Of a DNA stretch of 64,000 bases, positions 47,020-58,200 are shown piece by piece. The stretch is from the NCBI RefSeq assembly GCF_047495875.1, contig NC_092474.1, forward strand, positions 186,001 to 250,000, read 5' to 3'. Below the pieces are notes generated by a model, which saw only the letters and a program-made list of their open reading frames with translations, did no database searches and had not been told where the DNA came from. Both the position numbers and the translations under genes were made by a program. Position 1 is the first letter of the stretch. The number at the start of each line of letters is the position of its first letter. The DNA is from Pithys albifrons albifrons. Taxonomy: Eukaryota > Chordata > Aves > Passeriformes > Thamnophilidae.

Positions 47020-49640
47020 CCGGTCTCCTCTCTGGGGGGAAAAGTGCTTTGTGTCGCCCCTTAGGAAATCTGCCTTTCCCGGAGCTAAAGCCGGGCGCTG
47101 GAGGACAGGAGGGATGCTGCGCGGGGAGGGGCTACCGCACCGGCTGCAATAGATTTGCTCTTTCAGATGTAAATTCTCGGCTGGGAGAGCACAATTTCAT
47201 TCCTCCCTACTCAAGAAGGTAGAAGTGGTTGTGATTTTGGAAGTGACAGCTGGAGTTGAAGGGACACATTCCTCCGGGAGAGTACTGATGGATACCACAG
47301 AAAAGCCTGAAAACCTTGGAAGTTTGAAAACGCGGCTTTTACAGCTTCTTCCCGTGCCGGGGAGCGAGGGAGCGAGCCCCCCAGGTTCTGTTCTGCTGGG
47401 ACGGAAAGGTGGAGTCCCGAATGTGGGGACATCTGAACAAAGTGATTACGCGTGTCAGTGGCGGAGAACGAGGATTTCCGTGGCCGGCGGTGCCCAGCAG
47501 GGCAGGGGCGGGGGCTGCGGGGGCAGGGCGCAGGCGTGGAGTGGACGTACAATGGGAGCTGGCCAGGGGAGGGTGGTTTAGCATCCTCAGCGCTAACCTG
47601 CCGCCGGGGCAGCCCCTGCTCTGCCCCACTGCACGCCCCTGGCTGGGACCCCTCGGCGGAACTCCGGCTGCGGAGGTTCTGCCGGCTGCTTGCCACGGCA
47701 CTGGCCCCACCCGGGAGGGGATGCTGCGCTGGAAAGGAAGGTGTGGGATGCTACATTAAAGGGTGCTCTGAAGGGAAAATAATAATAATGCAGAATGTCT
47801 CTTTTATTTCTGCTCTCTTCTTCATGGGAAAGTTGTCCAATCTAGATCATTCCTGCCAGAAAACCACCTTGACACTAAATCGTACTTTATTATAACTGGT
47901 GCTTTAAGAAACCAAAGGAAAATTGTTTTCTGTTGTTCACTCTGAGACACTATGGTTCATACTGAAGAATGCCTTAATACTTAACCTTAAAATAAAATTC
48001 CATCCTCATAAAGTGTTAGCTAAGGTCGAGAGATCTTTTGGCAGGAATAGATGGAGCTATACTTAAGGTGATGGACTGGGACTGACGACCAGCGCTCGGT
48101 TAGTAGCTGCAGGATTGAGTGATCCCCAAAACGTGTCGGTACTTCTTTATCCTATTTGGAAAAGAAAATTATAGGGTTTCTTTGCCTTATCTGTGAGCCA
48201 TGCGCAAGAACCTTAGGCAGGTGTCCAGGAAGCCTGCAGGAAGACTGGATAACACGCACAGAGCTGTCCATGTGAACCCCTGCCCTCCTCAGTGTTCTCT
48301 CGCAGCTCCGCAGAGCGGCGGAAGATCATCCGCTGCCTCTCCCCCGTGGGCCTGTTCGGAGCAAGTTAAAATGGCGACGGCCACCCTGCCCCTCGAAGGC
48401 AGAGGCCTCTGCGCGTCCCTGTCCGGCCATCCAGGGGCTGCGGAGTGACCAGGTGCGGGTGGGAGCCGGGGCACGGCCGCTGCCGCCCGGCCGAGGGAGG
48501 CTGGGTGCCCTGCCGGGAACCAGCGCCTTTCCCGGGGTGCTCTGGCCCCTGCTCGGCACTGCGGGGTCACGGGTTCCCCACGCCTCGCCCGGTGCTATCT
48601 GCCCCTCAGCCTCCGGGGACTGACAGGCTGTGGGTGGGAGACCCCCGCGTCTACTGCTTTGTGGGAAACGCGGCGAAAGCCAGAGCGGTGGAGGGGAACC
48701 CTGAGCTCCTCGGAGCGCCCGAGCGGAGCTCTCCCGACGGGGTACGGTCAAAGCAGCAGCGGGCTTCCTCCAGCCCAATTTCTGGGGCATTTATGTGCAT
48801 CAGTGGGTTTAAAATTGAATAGAGAAGAGCCAGAGAAGGATGTGCTTGGATTTCGGGGCTGTTTGGGACAGAGATAATCGGAAATGTGTGAGTGAATAGC
48901 CTGGAAAATACTTACTCCTGCTCTCTCTCCTCCCCTCACCTCTGCCACAATCTATTTTATTGTGTACCCCCGAGTCAATAAAAAATTTCAAGATATTTAT
49001 GTCGAAAAGTAGCTTTAGCCGATGTCCCCTTTGCCCCTGCCCTGAGCCTTTCTCCCCTTCTCTGCTGGGACCGGCGGACGTGTTTTTTTGCGTCAGCCTC
49101 CCTGGGAGAGGAAGGCAGGCGGTGGTTTCGAGCGCACCTTCCCAGACGGGAGGGGGGCCGCCCTCTGCATCTCTCTGCCCCCGTGGGGGAGGCTCCTTGG
49201 GCTTTCCCTGCAAACGAAGCGGCGGGGCTGATCGTCAGGGGGGTCCTCTCAAGAGCCACGAGTCGGAGACGCTTCCGACCCCCCAAGCAACCCGTTTGCC
49301 GTGTCCGGTTTCACCGGGAGGCAGCTGTCGGGCTCAGCCGGCTGCGGTGCACTGACCTTTGCCGAGCACCGAAAAAGAGCCCCCAGCACTGAAACCCCCT
49401 CCTCACAGCGGTGTCAGCGCGGCTTGGCGCTGCCCGTCCCACTCGCCGGCCGCACGGGTGCCCGCCGTGCCGTCGGGGCAGCGGGGGCGGAGCGGAGCCC
49501 GGGACAGGCTCCCCCCGGCACCGCCGGCTCGGGAAGCGGTCCGCCGCCGGATGGGAAGGCAGGCTCTCAGCTTCGTCCCGCGGGCTGTAGAGCCAAGAGC
49601 CATTCCTTCAGCCAGTCGAGGCTTTAAAGAAGACCCCTTA
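47020..49640. promoter_or_regulatory. Unassigned CpG-rich block B with a YY1-type element
   Basis: CpG-dense subregions at about 47.0-47.75 and 48.25-49.64 kb. AAAATGGCGAC at 48368-48378 matches the YY1 motif typical of positions just downstream of transcription starts. No conserved reading frame is found, so a non-coding RNA or an unseen 5' exon is the likely product, if any. Confidence 0.5.
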
Positions 49641-49749
49641 CCCCACCGGCTCCCTAAATACAGTGTGCAAATGGGAAACAGTTCAACTTCACTTTTCTCC
49701 ATTTAAATATTATCCTGATTTCCCCGCTCCTAATTAAAATATCCTGCAA

Positions 49750-49860
49750 TTTTTTTGGTTGGGTTTTTTGTTTTGGTTTGGCGTTTTTTGGTGTGCGTGA
49801 GAGAGTCATTTTTGGAGGGGATTGGTGGTTGTTGGTTTGTTAGTTTTTTTGCTTGTAAAC
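49750..49860. repeat. T/G-rich low-complexity stretch
   Basis: Runs of T separated by GG, such as ttttttggttgggttttttg. No coding potential. Confidence 0.7.
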
Positions 49861-52800
49861 ATTTGCCTTTCAGTAGGGATATCTGTGCGTGAACAGGGAA
49901 ACCAGGGGAAGAGGAGATCGATTCTGATCAGATAATTTGGCCAGAGATTCAACCGGGGAACCAAAACTACCCTTTCACTTGCTCCAAACAGTGCTATAAA
50001 TGCCCTAAATGAATCACTTGGTGTTTGGGGATAGGCAGTGAGGAATCCTTAGCTTTGCTCATACTTGGTGTCTGTAACAGCTTGTTCATGATGGTGATCT
50101 CCATACTTCTCTAGGGCTGGTGAGAGATCCACTTTTCCTTCAGAATATGAAATCTTTCATTTTCTCCTTCTCTCAGAGCACAGCCTCCCTTTTGTTTGAA
50201 TTTTTCAAAATAATTTAGAGATGTGTTAAATGTGTATCTGCTGTAAAAGGAAAAACAACAGAATTTTCTGCTGGAGGGCTGTGTAAACCCAGATTGCTGT
50301 CACTCCAAACTTGTTCTGAAATATGATGAGGATTCACAGTGGGAAAACAAGCCAGTTTGTTTCTAGCACTATGTGGTGGTGGCTTTTGTACTCAGTGTAA
50401 CTCCGTATCGATTTTAATTGAGTAAACTTCTCACAAAGATATAGTGACTCCTGGCAAAGATGTTGCTTCTTAGAAGCTCAGTGTTTGAGGCAGAGATCTG
50501 CTATTTGTTGTAGTTTTAGCAGGGTGACTTTAAAATATCTGACTTTATTACATCCCTGCAAAATGATACATTCGGGTTTGCACTGTGCACAGTGGCTTAT
50601 CCTTGTCATCTGATAATTGTGTCTCAGGAGTTTTAAAAGACAAGGGCTCTCCCACCTCCCAGGTGAGTGAGTAAGCAGGAGTTGCACAGAGTCTGTGTTT
50701 GATGCTGAGCCCAGACAGTGTACCCAGTTCCATGCAGTGCTGCAAAGACTATTTTGGTTTGCCCCAAGGAACTTCCATTCTCAATTAGCCACCCACCCGC
50801 TGTTCTGCTAGTTCCTTATGGCAGAGATCTCTGCCCATGGAGCTTCTGGTGACAACACACTAAAGAGAAGAGCATGGTTTTAAAGCTCTGATGCTTTGAG
50901 ACTTCCCATCTGTTCACTTCTGAGCAGAGGGATGGGTCCTTTGCAAGAACGTAGGGCTGCTAGATCCAGGCTTTGCCTGGGGAAGCTTTCCATTCCCAGC
51001 AAGGTTTTCTCTGGAGTCTCAGAAGTTGTGTACAGATTGACCCAGGCTTCAGCTGAAAAGCTGGGTAGATAATGCCATTGTCAAGCTTCCAGTGGAGCAG
51101 TTTGGCCACCTGCTACTCCCTTTGGATGGAAACAGGATGTTTACTGGAGGGCTTTTCAGGGAGGGAATATACTTTCAGGTACCCCGTCCAAACAGGGTTC
51201 TCCAGAGGAGTTAACAGTGTATACCTTTTTCCTAATCAACTACAGCTAGAATTTAGATTTTTTTTTAATACGTTTCATTCTCTTTCTGAGCACTTAGCTT
51301 GTTGTAATTGCTAGAACATGTCCTGTCCAGTCTGTGCTGAGATGAACTCTGAGGACTGGATGTGTAGCAGTGGCAGGATATAGCCCTAAAAAGCAGCTTG
51401 TGCTTCCAGCAGGGAAGTGGCTGCCTATGGCAGCCCCTGTAGATGCAATGTACAACCTCTGCTGCAGTGGAGCAAATGCAGCACTGATAAGCAAGTCTAG
51501 GGAAAAAATTCTATTGTGCCTTGGTTTTCAATAAATATACCATGAGCTACCTAGTGGTATTAGGTCTAATCGTAGCCTCAAAGCTGGGGCTGGATTTATG
51601 TTGATCACTTTAAAACAAATCTCAAAGATATATTTAGTAGAAGAATGTGTAAAACCCCGACCCCCAAATGGTATTATGTAACCAATACAGTATTTAAGTG
51701 CCCCCTGTGTAAACTAAGTGAAAAGCCTGCTATTTGCTTTCTTTGTCTCTGTTGTGTATTGGTCAACCGAAGCCGGGTGCTCTGTTTGCTGTTCTGATTA
51801 CTATTTTAAAAGGAAAGATCCATCGGATCATGTTATCCAGATATTGAAAAAGACTTAAACCCCACTCACTGGGCTTAAGAGAGGGGTCTAGGGCTGAGAG
51901 CCCTCTCGTGGGCTGCCCAGGAGTGTCAAATGCCAGGGGAGCTTGTGCCATTTCAAAGCACACGCACATCAAGGATAACAGCCCTGCACAATGTACTTTG
52001 TCCCTTTATTTTGGCATGTGTGTTGTGGCCGTTCCCAGTGGCCTCTGCAGTCTCAGCCACAGGGTTCAGCTGAGCTCAGCAAAGATGAAGATGTGTTAGT
52101 GTAGGGTCAAGGAGATGGTACGAGCTAGTGGGCCAACAGGGAACATGTTGCTGCTGCTCTATCTAGAGCTGATATCATGTGGAAATGAGAGGTGGATTTC
52201 CTCTTGCTTTGAACCAAGAGGAATTTGTTGGCTTTCCCCCTAATTTAGTGTTATTGATCTGCCATCAGCTCCTTGCCCAGTTAAATCCTTTATTCAAGGT
52301 GCTGAATCTTAAGAGCACAGTGTTTTCCCATTATTGTTATAATCTTTTGCCAAAGAGAGATTCCTCTTTCTCAGTAATGCACCAAAGTGGAAGTAATCGC
52401 TCTTTTTGCTTCTTGCATTTGTCCTTTCCTGTTTCATTCACCGATTGAAAAATGGCTAAAGAGCAGCCCCTATTTCACCTCCCCTTTTCCCTGATTGACT
52501 CAGCAGCTCCTGGGACAGAGGGAGGAAAGGGGCCTCGAGGTCACAACCTTCACAATCTTCAAAGCCCCTGCCGCTTCCAGCAGCTGTCACAGCTCTCACT
52601 GACCATATCCCCAGAAGGTCAGCAAAAAAATAAACACTGGGGCCCGACAGGTCCCCTTCTCATGCAAACTGGCCATTTCCCTCCCCAGCTCCCATTCCAT
52701 GCATAGATTACACATAGGAGACCCCCTTGGATTTGCACAGAGCTATGCAAGAGCAAAATGCCACAGAAAATAAAAGCAGAAGGGTTTCCTGGGCAGGCAG

Positions 52801-53590
52801 GGTGGGAAGAAGAAAAGCAGCTTCCTGAGCTCTCCATGCCCACCCACAGGCTGCTGCAGCCATTTTGTGTGCGCAAAGCCTGAAGATGAAGCTGGGGAGG
52901 GGGCTGACTTTTCCCTGGGAGAAAGACTGCAGGGAAGGATTCAGCTTTTGTATCTGCTTGTGCATGTGAGGGATGGAAGAAAGAGAGAACCCAAAAGAAA
53001 TAGGAAATGAAGCATAAACTGTAAAGGCCTTTTCATCAGGATTAGATTGCATCCCTCTCCGACAGCCAGCCTGCCTTCTGCACTCACCTTCCTCTGCAAA
53101 AAGTCATGATGAAGCAGAAATAGTGCCAGGGAGAAGCACAGGTTCAAAAGGCCAGAGCGGAAAGGTCCTTTGCTAAAGGAAATACCCCTCCCCAGCCCTC
53201 TTTTATAGAAGTATCCATTTCACCATGGCCACTAATAATCAAAGGGCTATTTCCTGGCCTTCCCAGCACAGCTCACAGATGCAAAACGCTGTTCTCATCT
53301 CCATTATTGCAAAACCTTCCCTTCCCGCCCCACACTCGCTTCCCTACCCGTGCTCCCCCAGCAGCAGGGCTGAACCCAGCACTAGGGCACGACTCAAGCC
53401 CGTTTTTCAGGCTCCACAATGGAGGAAGATGCCCAAACGGGTGAACAGCACACCAAATTGCAGTGCAAAAACTCGTCGAGAGGGGATTTTTATCTGCGAG
53501 GGGCTGTCAGGGAGGCAGGAGGGGCCGCTGCAAGAAACCCTCGTAGGAAGAAAAAGCAGGGACAGGGGACCTGGGGGTCACTTTATTTAT
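49861..53590. other. Intergenic DNA left of the microRNA cluster
   Basis: No gene is recognised. Composition is ordinary until it rises into the CpG island that holds mir-130b. Confidence 0.55.
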
Positions 53591-53727
53591 TTGGTGTTGG
53601 CCGGATACAGCAGAGGGGCTGCCCTAGGCCGCGCGGCCGGGGGCGGGGAGCGGCGGCGGGCCCGGGGCAAACGATGCGCGGAGCCGCTCACCTTGCCCTG
53701 CCCCTGCGCGCTCGCTCTCCGCCGCTG

Positions 53728-53741
53728 TTTGTTTAAACAAA
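53728..53741. other. 14-bp palindrome TTTGTTTAAACAAA
   Basis: Perfect inverted repeat with two overlapping forkhead-like halves (TGTTTAAA). It lies in the CpG island about 170 bp from mir-130b. Confidence 0.7.
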
Positions 53742-53774
53742 GAAAGTTGCACAACCAAAGTCCGTCCGTCAGAG

Positions 53775-53776
<2 letters not shown>

Positions 53777-53812
<36 letters not shown>
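53777..53812. repeat. (GT)18 microsatellite
   Basis: Uninterrupted GT repeat on the + strand (CA on the - strand), about 95 bp from the 3p arm of mir-130b, on the downstream side of its transcript. Confidence 0.97.
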
Positions 53813-53815
<3 letters not shown>

Positions 53816-53904
53816 CAGTTAAGGTGGCTCTCCGGGGGCGGCGGGACGTCCCGTCCCCGCACGCAGTCACCGGCTCGTCCCCGGCTCTCGCCGCTCCCCG
53901 GCGC

Positions 53905-53975
53905 ACTGACGCCCTTTCATTATTGCACTGCTCGCTGCGACCGTGACAGTAGTGCAACAGGGAAAGAGGGGCAGC
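53905..53975 (-). ncRNA. MIR130B: mir-130b precursor
   Basis: Hairpin on the - strand. The 3p arm (53909-53930) begins CAGTGCAATAATGAAAGG and ends GGCGT, which is the avian miR-130b form as I remember it; mammals have ATGATG and GGCAT. The 5p arm (53949-53969) contains CTCTTTCCCTGTTGCACTAC, the known miR-130b passenger strand, and pairs with it. The seed AGTGCAA is shared by the miR-130/301/454 family, which represses targets in growth and TGF-beta signalling. Confidence 0.95.
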
Positions 53976-55154
53976 CCGCCCGGTGGTCCCAGCAGTTGCG
54001 ACAGTCCCCGGCCTGCAGCCCGGCTGCCGGGCTGGGGGCACTAAGGGAGAGCCTGACCGGGGTAGGGAGATCCTGGCTTTGTCCCCGAGCTGGCCGCCTC
54101 TCACTGGCATGATGCTGCGGGGGTGGGGGCGAGAGGGGGTTTCGGAGGGTGGGGTTTAAACCGAGGGCAGCGGCAGGGTCAGCCGTACAACGGGGAGGCA
54201 GCGGACACGGCCCCGGGCCCTCCCCCGCGCGCCCCCGGGCCGGCGAGGCGAGCCTGGTCGCCGCGGGGAGACGCGCGGCAGCGGCCCCGCAGCGCCCGGG
54301 GACCCGCACAGAAAGCCCCGCGGCAGCGGCTGCTCCGCCGCGCCCTGATCCGGCCCTCAGACCCCTCCCACCACCCCTTTCCCTGGGCCCCTGAGGTCCC
54401 GAAAGGGACCGCGGGGACCACCTGAAATGGAAGGCAGGGCCACCCACTCGGCCATCCCGGCTGCTGTCAGCCCCCAGCTGATCCTCACAAAGCGGAGAAG
54501 AGATTTAACACCCCCATCCCTGCTCCGTTCCCACGTACCTCAGAGAGCAGCTCCCGGGAACGGGCCGGAGGCAGCGCCCGGCCCCGCTGCGCCTCCCGAC
54601 CCTGGAACAGCCCCGGGTGCGGGGCCCGGCCGCGGAGCCCGGCGGGCCGCCCTCGCCAGGCAGAGGCATGAGCTTTGTTTCGAGGAGGTTATTGAGATTA
54701 AAGCCTCGGCCTCTTTGTGCTGTGCTCTGCTTCACATCGCACTGGGTTTGGGGCTGGGATCAGGCATAGAAACAGCAAGTATGGCAATGTATCTCCTCCC
54801 ATCCCTTGGTGGGTGTTTACATCAGTATGTAATATAGGCACCTTTCAAATGTCTCGGGACTCATACTATTTTAAAAAGGAGCCATGATGGATTTCTCTGG
54901 TTTCAATCACTGCTTGTGTGTTTTAAACACGAGGCCGTTTTGAATCCTGTGTGATAGCATCAGAAATATGCCCATTACTCACAACCTGAGTCACCAGAAT
55001 AGCACGATTATTTGTCACAAATAACATCTCTGCACAATTACTTGCCTATCTAACAATGCTCAGCATTTCACAACTTTTCCCTTAACTCGGTGGGTACATA
55101 GGATTATTTTTTTCCTGCTGTGGTTTTCTTCTCTCCATGAAGAATAACCCTCAA

Positions 55155-55232
55155 AAGAAAAGACCCTATAAGCAATATTGCACTACTACCCTGATCACAA
55201 AAGCAGAGGCAATATTGATAGGGTCTCATCCT
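55155..55232 (-). ncRNA. MIR454: mir-454 precursor
   Basis: Hairpin on the - strand. The 3p arm (55163-55185) begins TAGTGCAATATTGCTTATAG and the 5p arm (55203-55224) begins ACCCTATCAATATTG, continuing CCTCTGC where human has TCTCTGC. The two arms pair well around a loop of about 17 bases. In human, mir-454 lies beside mir-301a on another chromosome, so its presence here is informative. Confidence 0.94.
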
Positions 55233-55234
55233 TA

Positions 55235-58200
55235 AGGTTAGGAAGCTGGATAATGTGTCTTGCGGCAGGTGACTGGAGGGAGCTTCATTCCATGCCTGCA
55301 AATGGGGAAGGGGTAAAAAGTTAGAAAGCAGTGCACTGCCCTGTGGATCACAGCACCATGTGCTCCTGAGAGTGGGGATGGAGGAATGGAGTAAATTGCC
55401 AACCCACAGAATCTGTGTATGGGCTACCCCTTTCTCCCAGGACATGTTTAAGTCCAGAACAGATCTTTTCCTTCATCCCCAGTTCTCACATTATGCTGTG
55501 TAAATTTCTCTCCCTTATTAATAGCCTCAGTCAATTAGCTGCCTAGCTGTTAGAGACTGGGAAGTGCTATTTATTTGATTAACTGATAGTTGTATTTTGA
55601 ACCTCTTAGTAACAGGCATCAAGCCCTCAGAGAACTTCCTTTCTAGGGCTGTCCTACTTGGAGAGCCCAGTGTTTTAAAATATCCCTCCCTTCATTGGAA
55701 ACCATGGGATTAAGTACACACCAAAAATTAGAAAGCGAAACAGGATCTCCAGGACTGGCTCTCCAGCACTGATTTCACATTTATGCACACAGATTAAACA
55801 GTGTTTGGAGACGCACGCATGTTTTGCCCTAGCTTGTTTTGTTTGGCTTTTTCTTCTCTTCCCCCTCCCCAGCACCTTTTCTGTCCTAGGCTGGAAGGCA
55901 CAATCTTCATTTGGGGCTGGCTTGGTGTTGAGCACACTAACAGCCACAGAAATGATTCCCAGGGAAGGGCTGGGACACCTCCAGCTTCAGGACTGCTTTG
56001 CCAACTAGACTCTTCCTCTGCACTCTGGCTCCCAGCTAACCTGCCCCAGTGCGTTTGTCACGTAGGAACACTTGGGAGTCCAGAGGAAGGAAACTTCATT
56101 CCCAGGCCATCCCAAACCAGGTCATGATTTTGACACATTAAGCTTCTCTTTCCTCAGTTTGCTTTTCAGTGCATTAAATAGGAGTGTAATGGAGAGACAA
56201 TCCCCTAATTCATGGATTCCTGGCTAATTTATGCATGCCACATTGATCTGGTCTTTGCCATTAGAGGTCCCTGGCTTTTGGCATGCTGGTGTGAGGCAGC
56301 CCTGCATCCCCTTTGATGCTGCCTGATGTGCCAAAGAGAAAGGAGCTGGGCAAGCTCTATTTGGTGTTTGGTTTTTTTCCTAATGCCTGATAAACAAAAT
56401 CTCCAATCTATCCCAATCCCTCTCTCTCCCCTTCCTTGGAGAAGAAAACTGATCTTTTTTCCACATTATTTGTATTAAACCTTTGCTCACACTAATTAAA
56501 AGGCCATGTTCACAGAGATTGCTGAAAGCAGCTCAGAATTGAGTTTTATCAAACTTCTGTGTTCTTGTTACCTTGGCAAAACTTCAGGTTTAATCCTGCC
56601 ACTGCTTCTCAACAATACCTGCAACCCAGACATCCAGTTGGACTGAACATAAAAAGAGGTGCAACTAGGCTTAGCCTTACCTTTCCATCTATTCCCGTCC
56701 AGTCTCTATTTTGTTTATTGTTTACCATGTCTTTTCCACTCTTCAGCCTTGAGGTTATCTCAAACAAGACTGAGACTTAATACACAAAATTTAAATTCTC
56801 CAATAGCCCAAGAGACAAACCCACTGGCAAGTTTACAGTGGTAACACACAATCTGCACATCAAGTGATGTTACTAATGCATTGATAGTGGGGGGAAAGCA
56901 GGATTTGACGACTTCCTTACAACTTAAGTACTTCAGTAGTTGCAGAAGCTACAACTGGCAAGGAAGGGTAAGGGATGTAATTAGAAACCTCAGCCACAAG
57001 TTAAGTTCCAAGCAAAGGCAATTAAGTTACTTAATGTTTCTGGATCTGTGCTGAGAGCTTAGATGTGTCTCAAACATTTCCTTACCTCTAAGGGGTATAT
57101 TGGCACAGGCCTCCCCATACCTTGTTTATTTTGTTTAAACAAAACAGGAAAAATAAGATACTGAATCAACCTCCACTAGCATTCCAGTAATATTCCCCTC
57201 AGTTTGCAAACAATATGCAAAGCCTGGGTTGCACTATGTCCTATAGCAGGGAGACTCTCTGGAACGTATATGGGAGTTATTTTAAAATAAACGTTTAAAC
57301 ACGAGATTATGAAATGCATGCTATTTATACACCAGGAGGCTCAGCATCTCTAGATATGTTTAGAAACCTCTCTCGCCTTTAATCACACTTATAGAAACTA
57401 AATGGAAATGTCACCCAGACTAGTATGGAAATAGCACTTTATATGTTGCTCAGTAATGGAACCTTTTATTTGGCAGTGAATATGAGGGAATCTTACAGTA
57501 GTGGGGCCATTGCTATGTGTTTGAGTCCCCTTCTGATATTAGCAGACAAATAGACTGAAGTGTCCTGACGATGAAGCCTCGGGATAAGTAAAGTAGAGAG
57601 CTGAGCCTCTGGGGCTCAGAGGCCTCTACTCCTTGCAAGATAAGACCTTGCCTTCCCTCGTTTAGCTTAGGGAGCCATTTCCCCTTCCCTTTGTTGCTGT
57701 TTTGTTTGTTTGTTTCTCTTGTGGTTAAAGACACCACTCGGGGCAAGCGGGTTTTTAATTTTTCATCTCAGTTGCAATCTTACAAAATATAGAAAGGCAC
57801 AAAGCTTCAGTCCAGTCTTGTTACCCTGGTCACAGTCAGTTCTCTAGCCTGAGAAAAGGAGACCATTTAAAAGCCATCTTGCAATTAAATACATTATATA
57901 GTCTACAATATATTTTCTGTAGTGGAATTTACACTATTACCAAAGGTCAGACCAAACACTTTGGAAACAGCTGTAGGCTGAGAGTAGATTTAGAGTTTTC
58001 CATCCTATTTAATAATTTTATCATTCTTTTAAAACTGGGAAGTGTTGCCTTTTTTTTTTTTAAGAGAGAGAGAAAATTCTTAGCATTCCAGTCCTGGCTT
58101 CTTAAGTCTATCTAGCAAGTTTGTACAAATCTGTCCAGAAAAAAAGGGGATTCTTGCTCCCATGCAAGAGTCAACTTGTCCAGGTGTGAGAGACTTCAGA

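Larger units (their letters stand above)
53600..54760. promoter_or_regulatory. CpG island containing mir-130b
   Basis: Dense CpG with GGGGCGGGG-type boxes. It contains a palindrome (53728-53741), a GT microsatellite and the mir-130b hairpin. It could be a promoter of either strand. mir-454, 1.25 kb further right, would need its own start or one still further right. Confidence 0.6.

Noticed and set aside
44395..49640. Many 100-160-codon frames in the CpG islands
   Set aside because: GC-rich DNA has few stop codons. Frames overlap on both strands and none looks like a protein family.
53225..54112. 295-codon + frame over the mir-130b CpG island
   Set aside because: Includes a VCVCVC stretch from the GT repeat and the antisense of a microRNA hairpin. 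No conserved domain is seen.
57225..57255. Possible fifth microRNA (a TTGCACTA word near 57232)
   Set aside because: No complementary arm within hairpin distance and no mature family sequence.
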